From Doris montereyensis (taxonomy: Eukaryota; Mollusca; Gastropoda; Nudibranchia; Dorididae): a DNA stretch of 64,000 nucleotides. How positions within the stretch are numbered: the first letter of the stretch is position 1; every line of letters starts with the position of its first letter. Position numbers and translations under genes: made by a program. The notes below the pieces were generated by a model. That model was not told the DNA's origin. It worked only from the letters and a program-made list of their open reading frames with translations, and searched no databases. Shown piece after piece: positions 1 to 11,100 of the stretch. The stretch covers positions 60,001-124,000 of the forward strand of contig JAXRKP010000689.1 in NCBI GenBank assembly GCA_037039925.1, written 5' to 3'.

Positions 1-843
1 AAAGTCACTAAAAAAGTAACATTTTGAGAAAATGGCATTTAAAACTTTTTTTCCGTTAATTGAATGTTTTTTCACATCTAAATTTAGAAAAGAAAAAAAG
101 TATAATACTTTGAAACGTAATGCAATCTTGAGACGCTCTCAAATGCTTCTTGTCGATCCTATTTCAACTGCTTGGATCCCTTATGTTCATGTACGATGGC
201 ACTTTTGTTTATAACAGGTGCGTGGAGTGTCTTCGTAATTTCCGACGGAACTAAGTTAATATTAATAATAGTTTGTGCACATTTTTGGAAAAGAGCATTT
301 TGGGATGATTAAGATGAGTACCAACTTGCTATACTTTAAACAACGGTTTTGTAATTGGTTAGATCTGTATCGTTTCTAAACAAAATTGTATACAATGAAA
401 GAATCGATACTGAGCTTTTTTATGGTATTCCAATAGTTCAATAAACTAGATTTGTCCAATTTTGGGTAAATTGCCAGCTTGACGAGTTTTGTTTGTTTAT
501 TTGAAAATTGGATGATTTCAGTTTAGATTTGATGATTTCATTTGTTGCTGTTTCTTTTAGATATTATTATCATGTGTGTAATGATAGTGATTTTGTTAAA
601 TATCTGAAGGAGATGACTGTTTTATGTTTTCCACATGTTGATTATCAGAGTTATGTGCCTTTCTTCGTAAGCACTCCTTATCCGCAATATTCTTGTGTTC
701 TGATTGTTTCACTTGCAGTCCGTGACTCTCTACATGCAAGGGTCTATCAATAGATTTAAAGTAGGATGAGTTTTTGAACTAGCTTGTTTCATGCTCATTA
801 TCAAAACCCAGTTTGTAATAATGTGCTTTTGATCTTCTGTCAG
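1..843. other. Upstream flank / intron of the SDR gene, no exon recognised
   Basis: AT-rich sequence. No glycine-rich TGxxxGxG or NNAG motif of a short-chain dehydrogenase could be read here on either strand, so the amino-terminal exons are presumed to lie before the window. The acceptor cttctgtcag at its right end opens the first recognised exon. Confidence 0.5.
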
Positions 844-981
844 GCCGTGTCTCACTAGAGGGAAATGGTGCTTACAGCATGTCGAAACACGCTTTGGTCG
901 CATACACCAATACACTCAGGCTGGAAATGAAGAAATGGGGAGTTACAGTCGGCATCGTAGAGCCCACAGGATTCCTGACAG
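844..981 (+). CDS. SDR exon with YxxxK active site
   Basis: Acceptor cttctgtcag, donor ACAG|gtaaac. Begins with two bases that complete a codon and ends one base into a codon (138 nt). Carries YSMSK and the IVEPTGF segment. Confidence 0.85.
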
Positions 982-1093
982 GTAAACTGATTTGATTTGA
1001 GTAACTTTTTGATATTAATCCCAGTAATCACCTTGATTGTTGTGCTTTCTGTCAGTCTGTATCTCTGTGTCTGTCTGTCTGTCTGTCTGTCCG

Positions 1094-1187
<94 letters not shown>

Positions 1188-3178
1188 CCTCCAATAAGGG
1201 CAAAATCATTTTATGTCTCTCGCATTTTGAATGCTCTTTTGGACTAAAAACAAAATACTGTTTTAGAATTATAACTTAAATTAAACTTTATCATTTCTTG
1301 ATGGGAGTGCCATGATGCAGTGAGGATTTAAAGAGAGGTAATCCATATATCTTTTTCATCTGGAAGGGGTTGTCCCCTTTATATACAAACATTATTGTGC
1401 TCAGGCAATGCTACTAGTTCTCCCGCAAATTCATGACCAAATGCGGAAGCTACTATCCCCAGAATTTTAAGTTGTTCATGCGCACATGTCTAACTAATTG
1501 CAAATGAACCTATGACTTTAAATGAAAACAACATTATTATGTCACCAGTGGAATAGTGGTCTCTTTGACTTTACCCAAAGCCATTTTTATTATATCCACA
1601 TACAGGAAATATGCAAGAGCATGTATTACAGCGTACAAAAAGAGGAAGTTTGGACAACTCTGGATAAGGAAACACAAGAGGTATGATATGTTTTGTCTTT
1701 ACAAATAATCAGATTTTTATGTGACCATTTTACATAGAGTAAAGGTTTTTCTGGGTGTAATGTGGCGTGTTTCTGGCAGGTTTCCTCCTGTCCCATCATC
1801 AGACTCTCTGTGTTTGCTTTTGGTGAGCTTATTTTCCACAACAGAAAGTTGTCGCTACTATGTCAGTCTTCTCTCCTCGACATTCAAAAGAAAGGAATCC
1901 ATGTTTTGACGTAAATAGTTCCTTGTGGGGTGCAGACCATTAACAGAGAGCTGCCACTTTTTCTTACTGTGTGCCAACATCTCTAGATCTCTCCAGGTCT
2001 TGTGTGAGTGATTGGCGGCGCTGCTGATAGGTCCTTTTTCTTTCCTTCCACTGTTTCACCTATCTTTCATCTTGCTGTTTCCTCTTAATTCACCCTGATT
2101 TCACTTATCTTTCATCTTGCTGTTTCCTCTTAATTCACCCTGATTTCACTTATCTTTCATCTTGCTGTTTTCTCTTAATTCACCCTGATTTCACTTATCT
2201 TTCATCTTGCTGTTTCCTCTTAATTCACCCTGATTTCACAGCATGTGATAGACAGGATAATTTGCAATGCATCAACCTCCCAGGTCTTTTCAAGTCTTGC
2301 TGTCTTCATTTTGGCCTCTGTTTTTCATGATGTTCGTAGCCACAATGCAATGAGGTTTTGGAACATTTGTATAACGATCTCAATATGAAGTCCAGCAGCT
2401 TTATCACTCGGCCACTAATGCTACACTAAGATTTTACTTCAGATTCACTTTTTGTGATTACTTACTCAGTCTTGTCAAATGGCTAAGAGGTTGAAAATGA
2501 AATTGTTTTCTCCTTCTAGTCATGTAAAACTCACATGCATTTTTTTTATATCACCGATGTATGTTGAGAGACGTGAGTATGTAGAAGGTTGGAGAGCACC
2601 ACTGATAGGTTCTTTATCTTTCCTTTCAATCTTTCACTTGCTATTGTAACTTTTATCTTGCTGTTTTCTTCCTTCTTCTAATTTACTCAGAGATGTCTTC
2701 TCCAAACTCGTAACAACGTTTGTGCTGAACAGGGTAAATTTGTAATTATAGCATGGGTATACTCTTGCCTCTTACTCTAAGGTTTGCAAAATCAGCTATG
2801 CATCGTTAAAGCGTTTCTATCCTAGTCAATCTAGGGGACGCTAGATGATCTATAGCAATGGCTTGCCAACGAGATTGTTTACTTTTACGTGTTGTTTTTT
2901 TTTTACAGATTTATGGCAGAGAGTATTTCGACTCAGTGTACACCCACATCCACATGTCCAGTCAGCGTTATCCGACAGACCTGACTCCTGTGACCAGATG
3001 CCTGTTTTCTGGTTTGCTGTCTAAACGGCCGAGAGCAAGATATCCTTGTGGCACAGGGGCGGAGTTTCTAATTTGCCTGTACCCACTTCTGCCCGTATGG
3101 ATGGCTGATGTACTGTCCAATGGTATAAGCTTAATACCACGCCAATTGCGTCCTCATGCCTTGTGTTCAAATTCATAG
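844..3178 (+). CDS. SDR9C-type short-chain dehydrogenase (retinol dehydrogenase / HSD17B6 / BDH1-like), 3' part
   Basis: Three exons, 844-981, 1606-1680 and 2909-3178, encode the carboxyl half of a short-chain dehydrogenase/reductase. Exon 1 reads GRVSLEGNGAYSMSKHALVA, with the catalytic Y-x-x-x-K as YSMSK, followed by LRLEMKKWGV and IVEPTGF, the typical SDR9C block after the active site. The last exon has IYGREYFD, LTPVTRCLFSGLLSKRPRARY and a hydrophobic LYPLLPVWMADVL tail, matching the membrane-associated end of retinol dehydrogenases and 17-beta-hydroxysteroid dehydrogenases. Family members oxidise retinol, steroids or hydroxybutyrate with NAD(H), usually at ER or mitochondrial membranes; the substrate cannot be told here. 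Exon 1 ends in phase 1, while exon 2 gives homology only from phase 0, so a mini-exon or a small indel is needed. The stop is TAG at 3176-3178, with AATAAA 60 bases later. Cofactor-binding exons are missing from the window. Confidence 0.85.
982..1605 (+). other. SDR intron with a pure CT array
   Basis: The intron holds (CTGT)n grading into (CT)n at about 1066-1191. A mini-exon of 3n+2 bases would repair the phase conflict of the flanking exons; none is obvious. Confidence 0.6.
1066..1191. repeat. CT microsatellite
   Basis: About 25 nt of CTGT repeats followed by about 95 nt of uninterrupted CT on the + strand. Long Leu/Ser and Arg/Glu open frames here are translation of the repeat, not genes. 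Confidence 0.95.
1606..1680 (+). CDS. SDR exon, helix before the YG motif
   Basis: Acceptor atccacatacag, donor CAAGAG|gtatga, 75 nt in phase 0. Reads EICKSMYY...EEVWTTLDKETQE, which aligns with the W-x-x-L-P-x-x-x-Q segment of retinol dehydrogenases and joins IYGREYF of the next exon. The frame demanded by the preceding donor phase hits a TAA instead. Confidence 0.75.
2010..2265 (+). repeat. Dispersed SINE-like repeat (CTTGCTGTTTCC family), copy 1
   Basis: Shares a head with GCTGATAGGTCC, a CT-rich body with CTTGCTGTTTCCTCTTAATTC and a tail ending near gataggacagg-like sequence with copies near 2575, 8045, 52660 and 61165. In this copy a 45-bp body segment is repeated four times (2056-2240, period 45). 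Confidence 0.7.
2056..2240 (+). repeat. 45-bp tandem repeat, 4 copies
   Basis: TATCTTTCATCTTGCTGTTT recurs at 2061, 2106, 2151 and 2196, an exact 45-base period, with single-base differences between copies. Confidence 0.95.
2575..2745 (+). repeat. Dispersed SINE-like repeat, copy 2
   Basis: Diverged copy with ACTGATAGGTTC, CTTTTATCTTGCTGTTTTC and a GGGTAAATTTG tail. Part of it (2687-2716) recurs perfectly at 3867-3896. Confidence 0.6.
2909..3178 (+). CDS. SDR terminal exon
   Basis: Acceptor ttttttttacag. Encodes IYGREYFD, TDLTPVTRCLFSGL, SKRPRARYPCG and the hydrophobic LICLYPLLPVWMADVL, ending at TAG. An upstream in-frame ATG at 2858 belongs to the intron and is not the start. Confidence 0.85.
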   Translation: MYGREYFDSVYTHIHMSSQRYPTDLTPVTRCLFSGLLSKRPRARYPCGTGAEFLICLYPLLPVWMADVLSNGISLIPRQLRPHALCSNS

Positions 3179-3237
3179 TACTGGCTATTTTTGTAAAAGG
3201 AAAATTTTTGTTACTGAGCATTGTTATTACTATTTAC

Positions 3238-3243
3238 AATAAA
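3238..3243 (+). promoter_or_regulatory. Poly(A) signal AATAAA of the SDR gene
   Basis: Canonical hexamer 60 bases after the SDR stop codon, in a T-rich 3' untranslated context. Confidence 0.7.
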
Positions 3244-4203
3244 GTGCATTTAGATTAAATTTGTATTGAAATCAAAGCAGTATTTTTTTTTCGTACAAAT
3301 TGTTGATAATAATTGTATATCGCTTTGTTTGTTGTGAGGTTCTTTTTGTTGGGTTTTGTTGTGGTTGTTGTGCCAGCTTATTCACTGCAAGTCAGAGCAG
3401 CATCTACTGCATGGTGTAACTATGCTGGCTCAAGTAAAGTGAGATTTGATTTAGTAAACCTTTACTTTTCTATGTATTTATTTCTTTGTTGTTTGTCTTT
3501 GAGCACAATATTTGATAATATATTGATGGAGCCATGCTGAGTAATCTTTGCTAAATGTTTCATCTTTGTAAATTTTGTTTTATTTTTTTTTGGTTTTTCA
3601 CTTTCCAACTTTGTGTCTGTTCTAATCTTGTTTAATATATGCAAGGTGATCTCATCTCTCTTCTTTCTCTTTTAATGTTTTAAAGTAGAGCTCCAAAACA
3701 TGATCAAATGCTTGTTCTTGTATGAAGATTTGGTCATGATTCTGAATGACTGTAAATATGTAATATTCAACCTCTACAGATTTATCTCAATTTTCGCGTA
3801 ATATTAATCGATAGAAGCTGAGACAACTCATGCATTGTCTCTGGTTGTCTTTTTAAAATTATTTTATCAGAGATGTCTTCTCCAAACTCGTAACAAATTG
3901 TTGTATAAGTTGATCTTGTCTGTATATTTATTATACATAATATTACACTATTCTCTGGACATGTCAATTTGTGGAGATTTTTCTTCTTCTTGATGTAATA
4001 TACTTTTTGACTTAAAAGAATAATTAAGAATTTCAGGACGTTTGTTTACACATTTGATCATATATTCCTCTGTGTGATGTTTGATTTAAGCCATGAACAG
4101 AGTGTAACTGAGAGGAAGTTTACTGACTGTAAAATATATGAATAAGATGAAAGTGAATCCAATTTAGTGTGAATGTTGTTATACGTGCATGTTGTCTAGG
4201 CTG

Positions 4204-4492
4204 TTCTGAGAGAACCGTGGATCCAAAAGGTTGACCAGTTCTGAGAGAACCTTAGATCCAAAAGGTTGAGCAGTTCTGAGAGAACCTTAGATCCAAAAGG
4301 TTGACCATTTCTGAGAGAACCTTAGATCCAAAAAGGTTGACCAGTTCTGAAAGAACCTTAGATCCGAAAAGTTGACCAGTTCTGAGAGAACCTTAGATCC
4401 AAAAGGTTGACCAGTTCTGAGAGAACCTTAGATCCAAAAGGTTGACCAGTTCTGAGAGAACCTTAGATCCAAAAGGTTGACCAGTTCTGAGA
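4204..4492. repeat. 35-bp minisatellite, about 8 copies
   Basis: TTCTGAGAGAACCTTAGATC recurs at 35-base spacing (4204, 4239, 4274, 4309 and on), with one extra A shifting the later copies. Copies are over 90 percent alike by eye. Confidence 0.95.
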
Positions 4493-7258
4493 TAATCCCA
4501 CGCATAACTCTGTGCCATATCTTCTATCTTCCCACTTATTTTTCTGAAAGCATCAGTTGCTAGAGTCCCCTGGGGAGGGGCCCTTGAAGTGATGATTATT
4601 TCAATAGGCTTGACTTGAAGCATTTTCTTTCTTTTTCTCTCATTTTTCACCATCTAAGAGTAATTGTATTCAAATGGAAATTGTTTTTGATTGATATAGG
4701 CTTACACGCACTTTCCTAGCCGACCAATCCACTAGCTGATCATTCCACTTGCTATGGCTATGAACCCAATCATCCAATCCTATTGTTTTCAAATGAAAAC
4801 AACTAGCACAGTGTGGTATGGTTTGTAATGTGTGACTCATGCATGGTAATGTGATAGATGCTAATGCTGTAACTATTGTCACTGATATGCAGTGGTTGGA
4901 ATCTTTGGGATTTATTTATCTCTTTATTTCATTCTTTGTCTCATCTGTTCCTTTAGAGGGTTCCACAATAAAAAAAAATTTCTTGTCTGTATGGGGTTTT
5001 GTTTTCATTACTTGCTGAAACATAGTAGGATACTTAATGGAAATTGATGGAGCATATGGCATTATGTTGTCATTCATTTGTGCAAATTGAATTTATGGAC
5101 CAACAAATAAATATAGATATGAGTATAAGTCGTTTTATGAAATTAGTATGCATTTTTATGCCTGAACATACATTATCTTGATGACCTTTCTTGTTGTGTT
5201 TTGTTACCAATAGCTTTAATCCTTTCTTTTTTCATATGTGTGTGGGGATCTTAAATTTTTAAGGGATTGGGGATTTTGTCTTTGGGAAGACCAAAGGATG
5301 GAGAAAGAGGGGAATTATTAATTTTATTAAGAAAAACAGAGGGTTCTTGTTTTCTTCTCTGTTTCTATGTTTCGTTTAGGAAGAAACACCAGACTTTGTG
5401 GAAGACATTTTTTGTTTTTTATTATACCGTCTACTCAGGCTTTTGCTGAGCTGAATCATCATATTTAATCATTAGTATTACTAAGATTTAAAAATATCAA
5501 TAAAAATGAATTTTAAGACTGAAATTAACTCTATATGAAATACTTTACTTTTTTAAACTTTATCGTAAAAGAAAGAAACTACAATATACCAGTCATTTAT
5601 GGTGTGTGCTATATAATATATTATATTATATTGTTTTGAACAGCTAAGTGGGGTAGTTTACTGTTTCGAGATTATGCTTTGTTTAATTCTTTATATGGCT
5701 GTTACGTTCCACAGACAGGGATGTGTAAATAAGATATTTGAATTTATGAATTTCCACAATATTATAGTCTATGTGCCCTTTAGCATTTGATTATTTTAAT
5801 GCTTTCAAACAAGAGAATGTTATGTGTCCAGGCATTAAGATTGATACTTAAACTTATGCTGTTGTTGTTTATGGTACGGAGTATTTTAACAAATCAGTTT
5901 TCGAGGATGGTGGTATGCATTCTCTTGGCATTAATATCTTACTCTTGCTTTTCTCATCCCTTTTCGTTTATATCTTAAGTGATCTTTTCTCTTATCTGTT
6001 CTAAAATCTAAGTTTTTGGAAATCCTGTCGCTGTTGAGGTTTTTTTAACTACCTAGTGTAAAAGACTGTGGTACTGATATGTTCATCAAATCGATGGAAA
6101 AAGAAAGAGACAGAAAAACAGGGAGAGCTAGAGAGAGATTGAGTTAATGAGTTTGTTGCCATAGATTAAGATTATAGATTGTTCTGAATGTTTCTTCTAT
6201 GTGATAATGTCCTCGAATGTCAGAGAAGAATGGACATCCATGATTGCCAATGCCTGCCTCAGAACCGGCACAAGAAGACTAATATTTACACCATATTGTA
6301 TTGTTCAAGACTAGTGTGAGACAATGATAGTAATGCAGTGTATGGCTTCTGTGTTACACTGAGGAGCATTTGAAGCACAACACGTGTGTTGAAAGTTGTG
6401 AGATGGAAAATCAAATTTTTTATATGTTATGGACAAGCTCAAAGGGAAACAGGGTATTATGACAGAAAAGAGTGAACATGGTATTGTTTTTAAAATTGAT
6501 ATCCAAGAGTTGTGTAATGTTTTTATTGGTCAAATTAAGACAAGAGTTCAGCCATTTATCTCGTTGAATTTTCGTGAAATTCCAATGCTAACATCGGAAA
6601 CACTTTAGCAAAGTAAAAACGAAAGTAGACCAGAAGAGAAGAGTATAAAAAGTAGCACAAAGCTATCTCCTAATGAAATGAGGTCCTAGGTATTGATAAC
6701 CAGCTCATGAAGTTGAGGTAGGAAAATGAATCAACGACTGGCTCACGCCTCCCGCAGAATTGGGAAAATTGTATCGACGACTGAGTCATCACTGGGGCGG
6801 AAAGAGTTCATTCCTGTATAAATTCACGTACTGTTGAAGAAGGAAAGAATGACGCAGAGCTATGCTTGGAAACAACCGTTTAGTTTAGTGGTTATTGTTT
6901 GAAAATTGGAATGATACTTCTTTTATTTTTTCAATTATCTACATTAGAAAAACGCAACAAAAAGAAAATCTCTGTCTTTACGTAGAAATTATCTGAAGAT
7001 TGAATACATATTATATTCTGGAATTCTCTTCCGCTATCATTACATTATAATTACAATCTATGTTTGATGTCTCGGAAGACACCTTTAAAAACATCTAAAA
7101 AACGTATCTCATGTGGTGCTTCTCAGAAGAATAGTAATTGGCTTTATTATGCGATTTTAATTCATGTACCATACACCTTTATATAGTTTTCATGTTGGGT
7201 TTTTTTGTTGCAGTACGTAATCCATTGAAGTCAGTTGTGGGTAGTGCCTTTTTAGACT

Positions 7259-7830
7259 TGGAGTGGAGTGGGTTCAGGGTGGAAGAGTTGATGGGCATTC
7301 TTTTCTCTTTTCTAGTGGAGTGGGTTCAGGGTGGAACAGTTGATGGGCATTCTTTTTCTCTTTCTAGTGGGTTCAGGGTGGAGTTGATGGGCATTCTTTT
7401 TCTCTTTCTAGTGGAGTGGAGGGTGGAACAGTTGATGGGCATTCTTTTTCTCTTTCTAGTGGAGTGGGTTCAGGGTGGAAGAGTTGATGGGCATTCTTTT
7501 TCTCTTTCTAGTGGAGTGGGTTCAGGGTGGAAGAGTTGATGGGCATTCTTTTTCTCTTTCTATTGGAGTGGGTTCAGGGTGGAACAGTTGATGGGCATTC
7601 TTTTTCTCTTTCTATTGAGTGGGTTCAGGGTGGAACAGTTGATGGGCATTCTTTTTCTCTTTCTAGTGGAGTGGGTTCAGGGTGGAAGAGTTGATGGGCA
7701 TTCTTTTCTCTTTCTATTGGAGTGGGTTCAGGGTGGAACAGGTGTCTTCAGTTGATGGGCATTCTTTTCTCTTTCTAGTGGAGTGGGTTCAGGGGTGGAA
7801 GAGTTGATGGGCATTCTTTTTCTTTTTCTA
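7259..7830. repeat. 52-bp minisatellite, about 11 copies
   Basis: Unit starts GTGGAGTGGGTTCAGGGTGG and continues through GATGGGCATTC and a TTTCTCTTTCTA tail. Some copies lack the GTGGAGTGG part or carry small insertions. The open frame across it is repeat translation. Confidence 0.95.
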
Positions 7831-8044
7831 AGACTGTGATATTTCTTTCAATGTCTTTGATTGACATTGTCAAAGCATAAATATTCTTTACACTGCATAT
7901 TTACTGAAAGTCATTTATTGAAATCACAATCTCTCTAATTGAAGCAGCGGTTGAAAAAAATTACACTCATAGCTTTCTTTGTGATCTTAGCCAGCTGTCA
8001 AAATAATGAAAGCACACTTTACTGTGAGCAGATGATGGGTTTTG

Positions 8045-8180
8045 CCAGTAAGTCCTTCTTCCTCCCTTTCACTTTCACTCTTTCACATGTCTTTTATCTT
8101 GCTGGGTTTTTTTTCTTTTTAATTCACTCTTAGATCACTGTAGATGATGGACGGGGTAAATTTAAATGAAATAAACAAAG
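8045..8180 (+). repeat. Dispersed SINE-like repeat, copy 3
   Basis: Contains CTTTTATCTTGCTGGG, AATTCACTCTTAGATCACTG and GATGGACGGGGTAAATTT followed by an A-rich tail, matching the family near 2010 and 61165. Confidence 0.6.
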
Positions 8181-11100
8181 TGTGTAAAAGGCTTGATGTC
8201 AACAGCAAGTTTTTTTTTTGGCTGGGGTGGTTGGGTGTTCTTCTGTGGCTTTTGCCTCATCTTTATCTTCTTTTGTCAACCTCAGCTGCTGCTTGGCATT
8301 GGAATTATTTTTAGAGATTAATTTTTATGGTGGACACATTAACATATTCTGAATATGATATTATTAGAATTCATCTTCCCGCGATATACTGCGTTCTTTC
8401 TGGGAACTATATGTGTGTTTCAAGCAAATCTTGCAATTATTGATTTCAGCTAATTCGTTTTGAAACTACCGCATTTATACAGTATGGTTTTTTGTTATTT
8501 CCTAGCACTTGAATCTGCGCATTCTTAACCTGTTATTGTTATTGCACATTATTTGTTGCATTTATATCAAGTTATCTAGCTTTTATGCTTAAAAGCTTCC
8601 AGGGACCATAATGTTGTCTTCTGCATATATATGTGTTTTTTCTTCTTCAAAGACATGACACGACATGCAAGCGAGGGAAGGGGGTGCTTTGCATGGAGAT
8701 CAATTTTAACGAACAAAAATTGTGGAAGGTTTTGTTTATTGAGCTTGATAAGTTCTACTAGAATCTGATATCACATCAAGGTTAATGAGTCAAAAATAGC
8801 CGTTTTTCAAAAACAGATCTAACCATGTCGGTAGCACTAACATGGATTCCTTGGTTTGGTGTGGCGCATTATTGGCCTTTTCCTTCTTTAAGGGTTTGGG
8901 GGGGGGGGGGGGGGGTTCTTCAAATTTTAACCAGATTTTCCTCCTGTTTTCATTAAGCTTTTTTACCTACTGATTCTAATCAATAGTTATGGCATAGAAC
9001 TTGATTTCAATCTTATTTAGATGAAAGGAATCCTCTCTAAATTTTCGAACATTGTACTGCTCACAACTCCGCCTCCAGTGCATGAAATGGAGAAATTTTT
9101 TCCACTTTAAACATATATATTGGGTTTTTATCTGATATGTTTGATCTAATTATCACTCTCAAATTGCATCTGTTATTTTTTCTGTATCCCATACTATTTT
9201 TTTTTCTCCAAGTTTTATTACAAAAATACAGCTAGAAGAAATTTATGTAAATCAAAACAACAGTTTTATGTTTCTGATGTGTTTTGGACATTCATGCTCT
9301 CTCTTTGTATAATTTTCAGTCAATTTCATTTCACATTTTGTAGTCAAATCTAGGCGAAAAGTCTTGCGATATTCAATTAATATATGATATATGTTTTTAC
9401 AATTACCAGAAATAATTTTATCCCACACAGTGTTTCATAAATATCTATACTAACTACGTCATTTCTTTTTCAGATTTTATGAACATTTTCAGTTGGACAT
9501 GGTAAATTCAAAGACTTGTTTATGTAATATTTATCTTGCAAGCGTATATCAGTATTCTGATGTGTCCAGATTTGAGCCTTTGTAAAATTATTATTCTTTT
9601 TGAATATGTTGTAAAGTGAACAATTGACATCTTGACACTTTGGTCGCTAACTTCAACTTAAATTGGAAACTTCTGATGGAGCTCCGGTTCTGATTTTCGA
9701 CTTATGGATTATGATACAACCTAGAATATAGATGTAGATCCTGATGAAAAGTCTGAATCAGTAACATTTTTCTAATAGCCCCCCCCCCCCAAGTTAAAAA
9801 AATGTGAAAATTAAAACAGGCAAACTTTACATATTCATGAGAAAATGTAACATGGCTGCCATGATCACATGACCTTAACAATAACATATTTGATAGTATG
9901 TAATCAAAGCTCATCCATTACCCCTGCTTCCCTCCAAATATCATTCATATACCTAGCTTGCATACTTAATGAGATTGCATACAATTTGCGCTGATGCAAA
10001 TTGATAATGAGCCAGGCTAGGACCGTTTATTTTATATCCATGTATTATATATCCTGTAAATGTGGGGAAAGGGACATGGGGCAGTTGAGCATTGTGATCA
10101 TTGCTTTTACCCTGTGGTATCATTTTGTTACCTTCTAATCTATTACAATTCATCATTGATGTTTTGTTTTTTAAGAGGGCAATCCAGTATCAGGCCAAAG
10201 TCCCTTTTTTGATTGGTCGAGTAGAATCAATAGAACAACTTTATGTGGCTTGAATGTGGTGAGGCCAATCAATACACACTTGATATTTTGCCATTAGGCT
10301 GTCATGCTAGGGAGTGTTTCCTTCCATGCACCAATCCCATCTTTTTCCAGTCAAAGTAATGCACGTGTCGAAGATAATGTTTTAGTTTTAGATGTGGTTA
10401 CACCCTCTGCTGAAAACTTGTATATGCCATGGACAGAATTTTACACAGGAGAGTTTTAAGAAATGATTTTCTCATATGTGGAGCAATGAAGAGACCGTTG
10501 AAAAATGTCTTCAAAAGCAGTTAGTTATAGTATAGATGTTTTTGTCAATCAAGATATCTTGATCATGTGTATATCCAGTCATTGTTTGTCAATTTGTGCA
10601 CACAACAACAAAAACGCGAAAAAATATAAAAAAAATTGATTTAAAGTAGACATATTATCATCAGGACAGAGTAGCTAAATATATATATATATGCTCATCC
10701 ATCGTTAGGTTTGAAAATTCACCAAATTCACCGACTGGATGGAAGCAAACTGTGTGTAACTATACATGTTTATGCCTTATTTGAAGCCTTATTATATGTT
10801 TTACACATATTGATTTATTTTCCATCCTTTATATCAATAATCATTAAGAACTTGGCATTGCATTCAAGGTCGTTTCTGTCATCTCCCATTCATCAAGCAA
10901 AATTGACATGATTGGTTCTGCTGTGCATTGTGAAAAGATTGTGCTAATCAATAATGTCATTTAATCAAACTGCAGCCCGGCTTGATTGATCAATTTGGCT
11001 TGAAAAGTATTGCAAGTCGTGTGACTGTCCTCTCAGAGTGAGCTCAAAGTAACGTACTCTGTTATTTTATGAAAGTCAAGAAATTTATGTTTTTTTCCCA

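Larger units (their letters stand above)
1681..2908 (+). other. SDR intron with two copies of a dispersed repeat
   Basis: Contains two related repeat copies (about 2010-2265 and 2575-2745), the first internally amplified as a 45-bp tandem array. A weak tRNA-like segment with GTGGCCGAGTGATAAAGC is readable on the - strand near 2330-2440. Confidence 0.55.

Noticed and set aside
7138..7539. 133-residue open frame with repeated GILFLFLVEW
   Set aside because: Produced by the 52-bp minisatellite; it shifts frame with unit-length changes and has no flanking coding signal.
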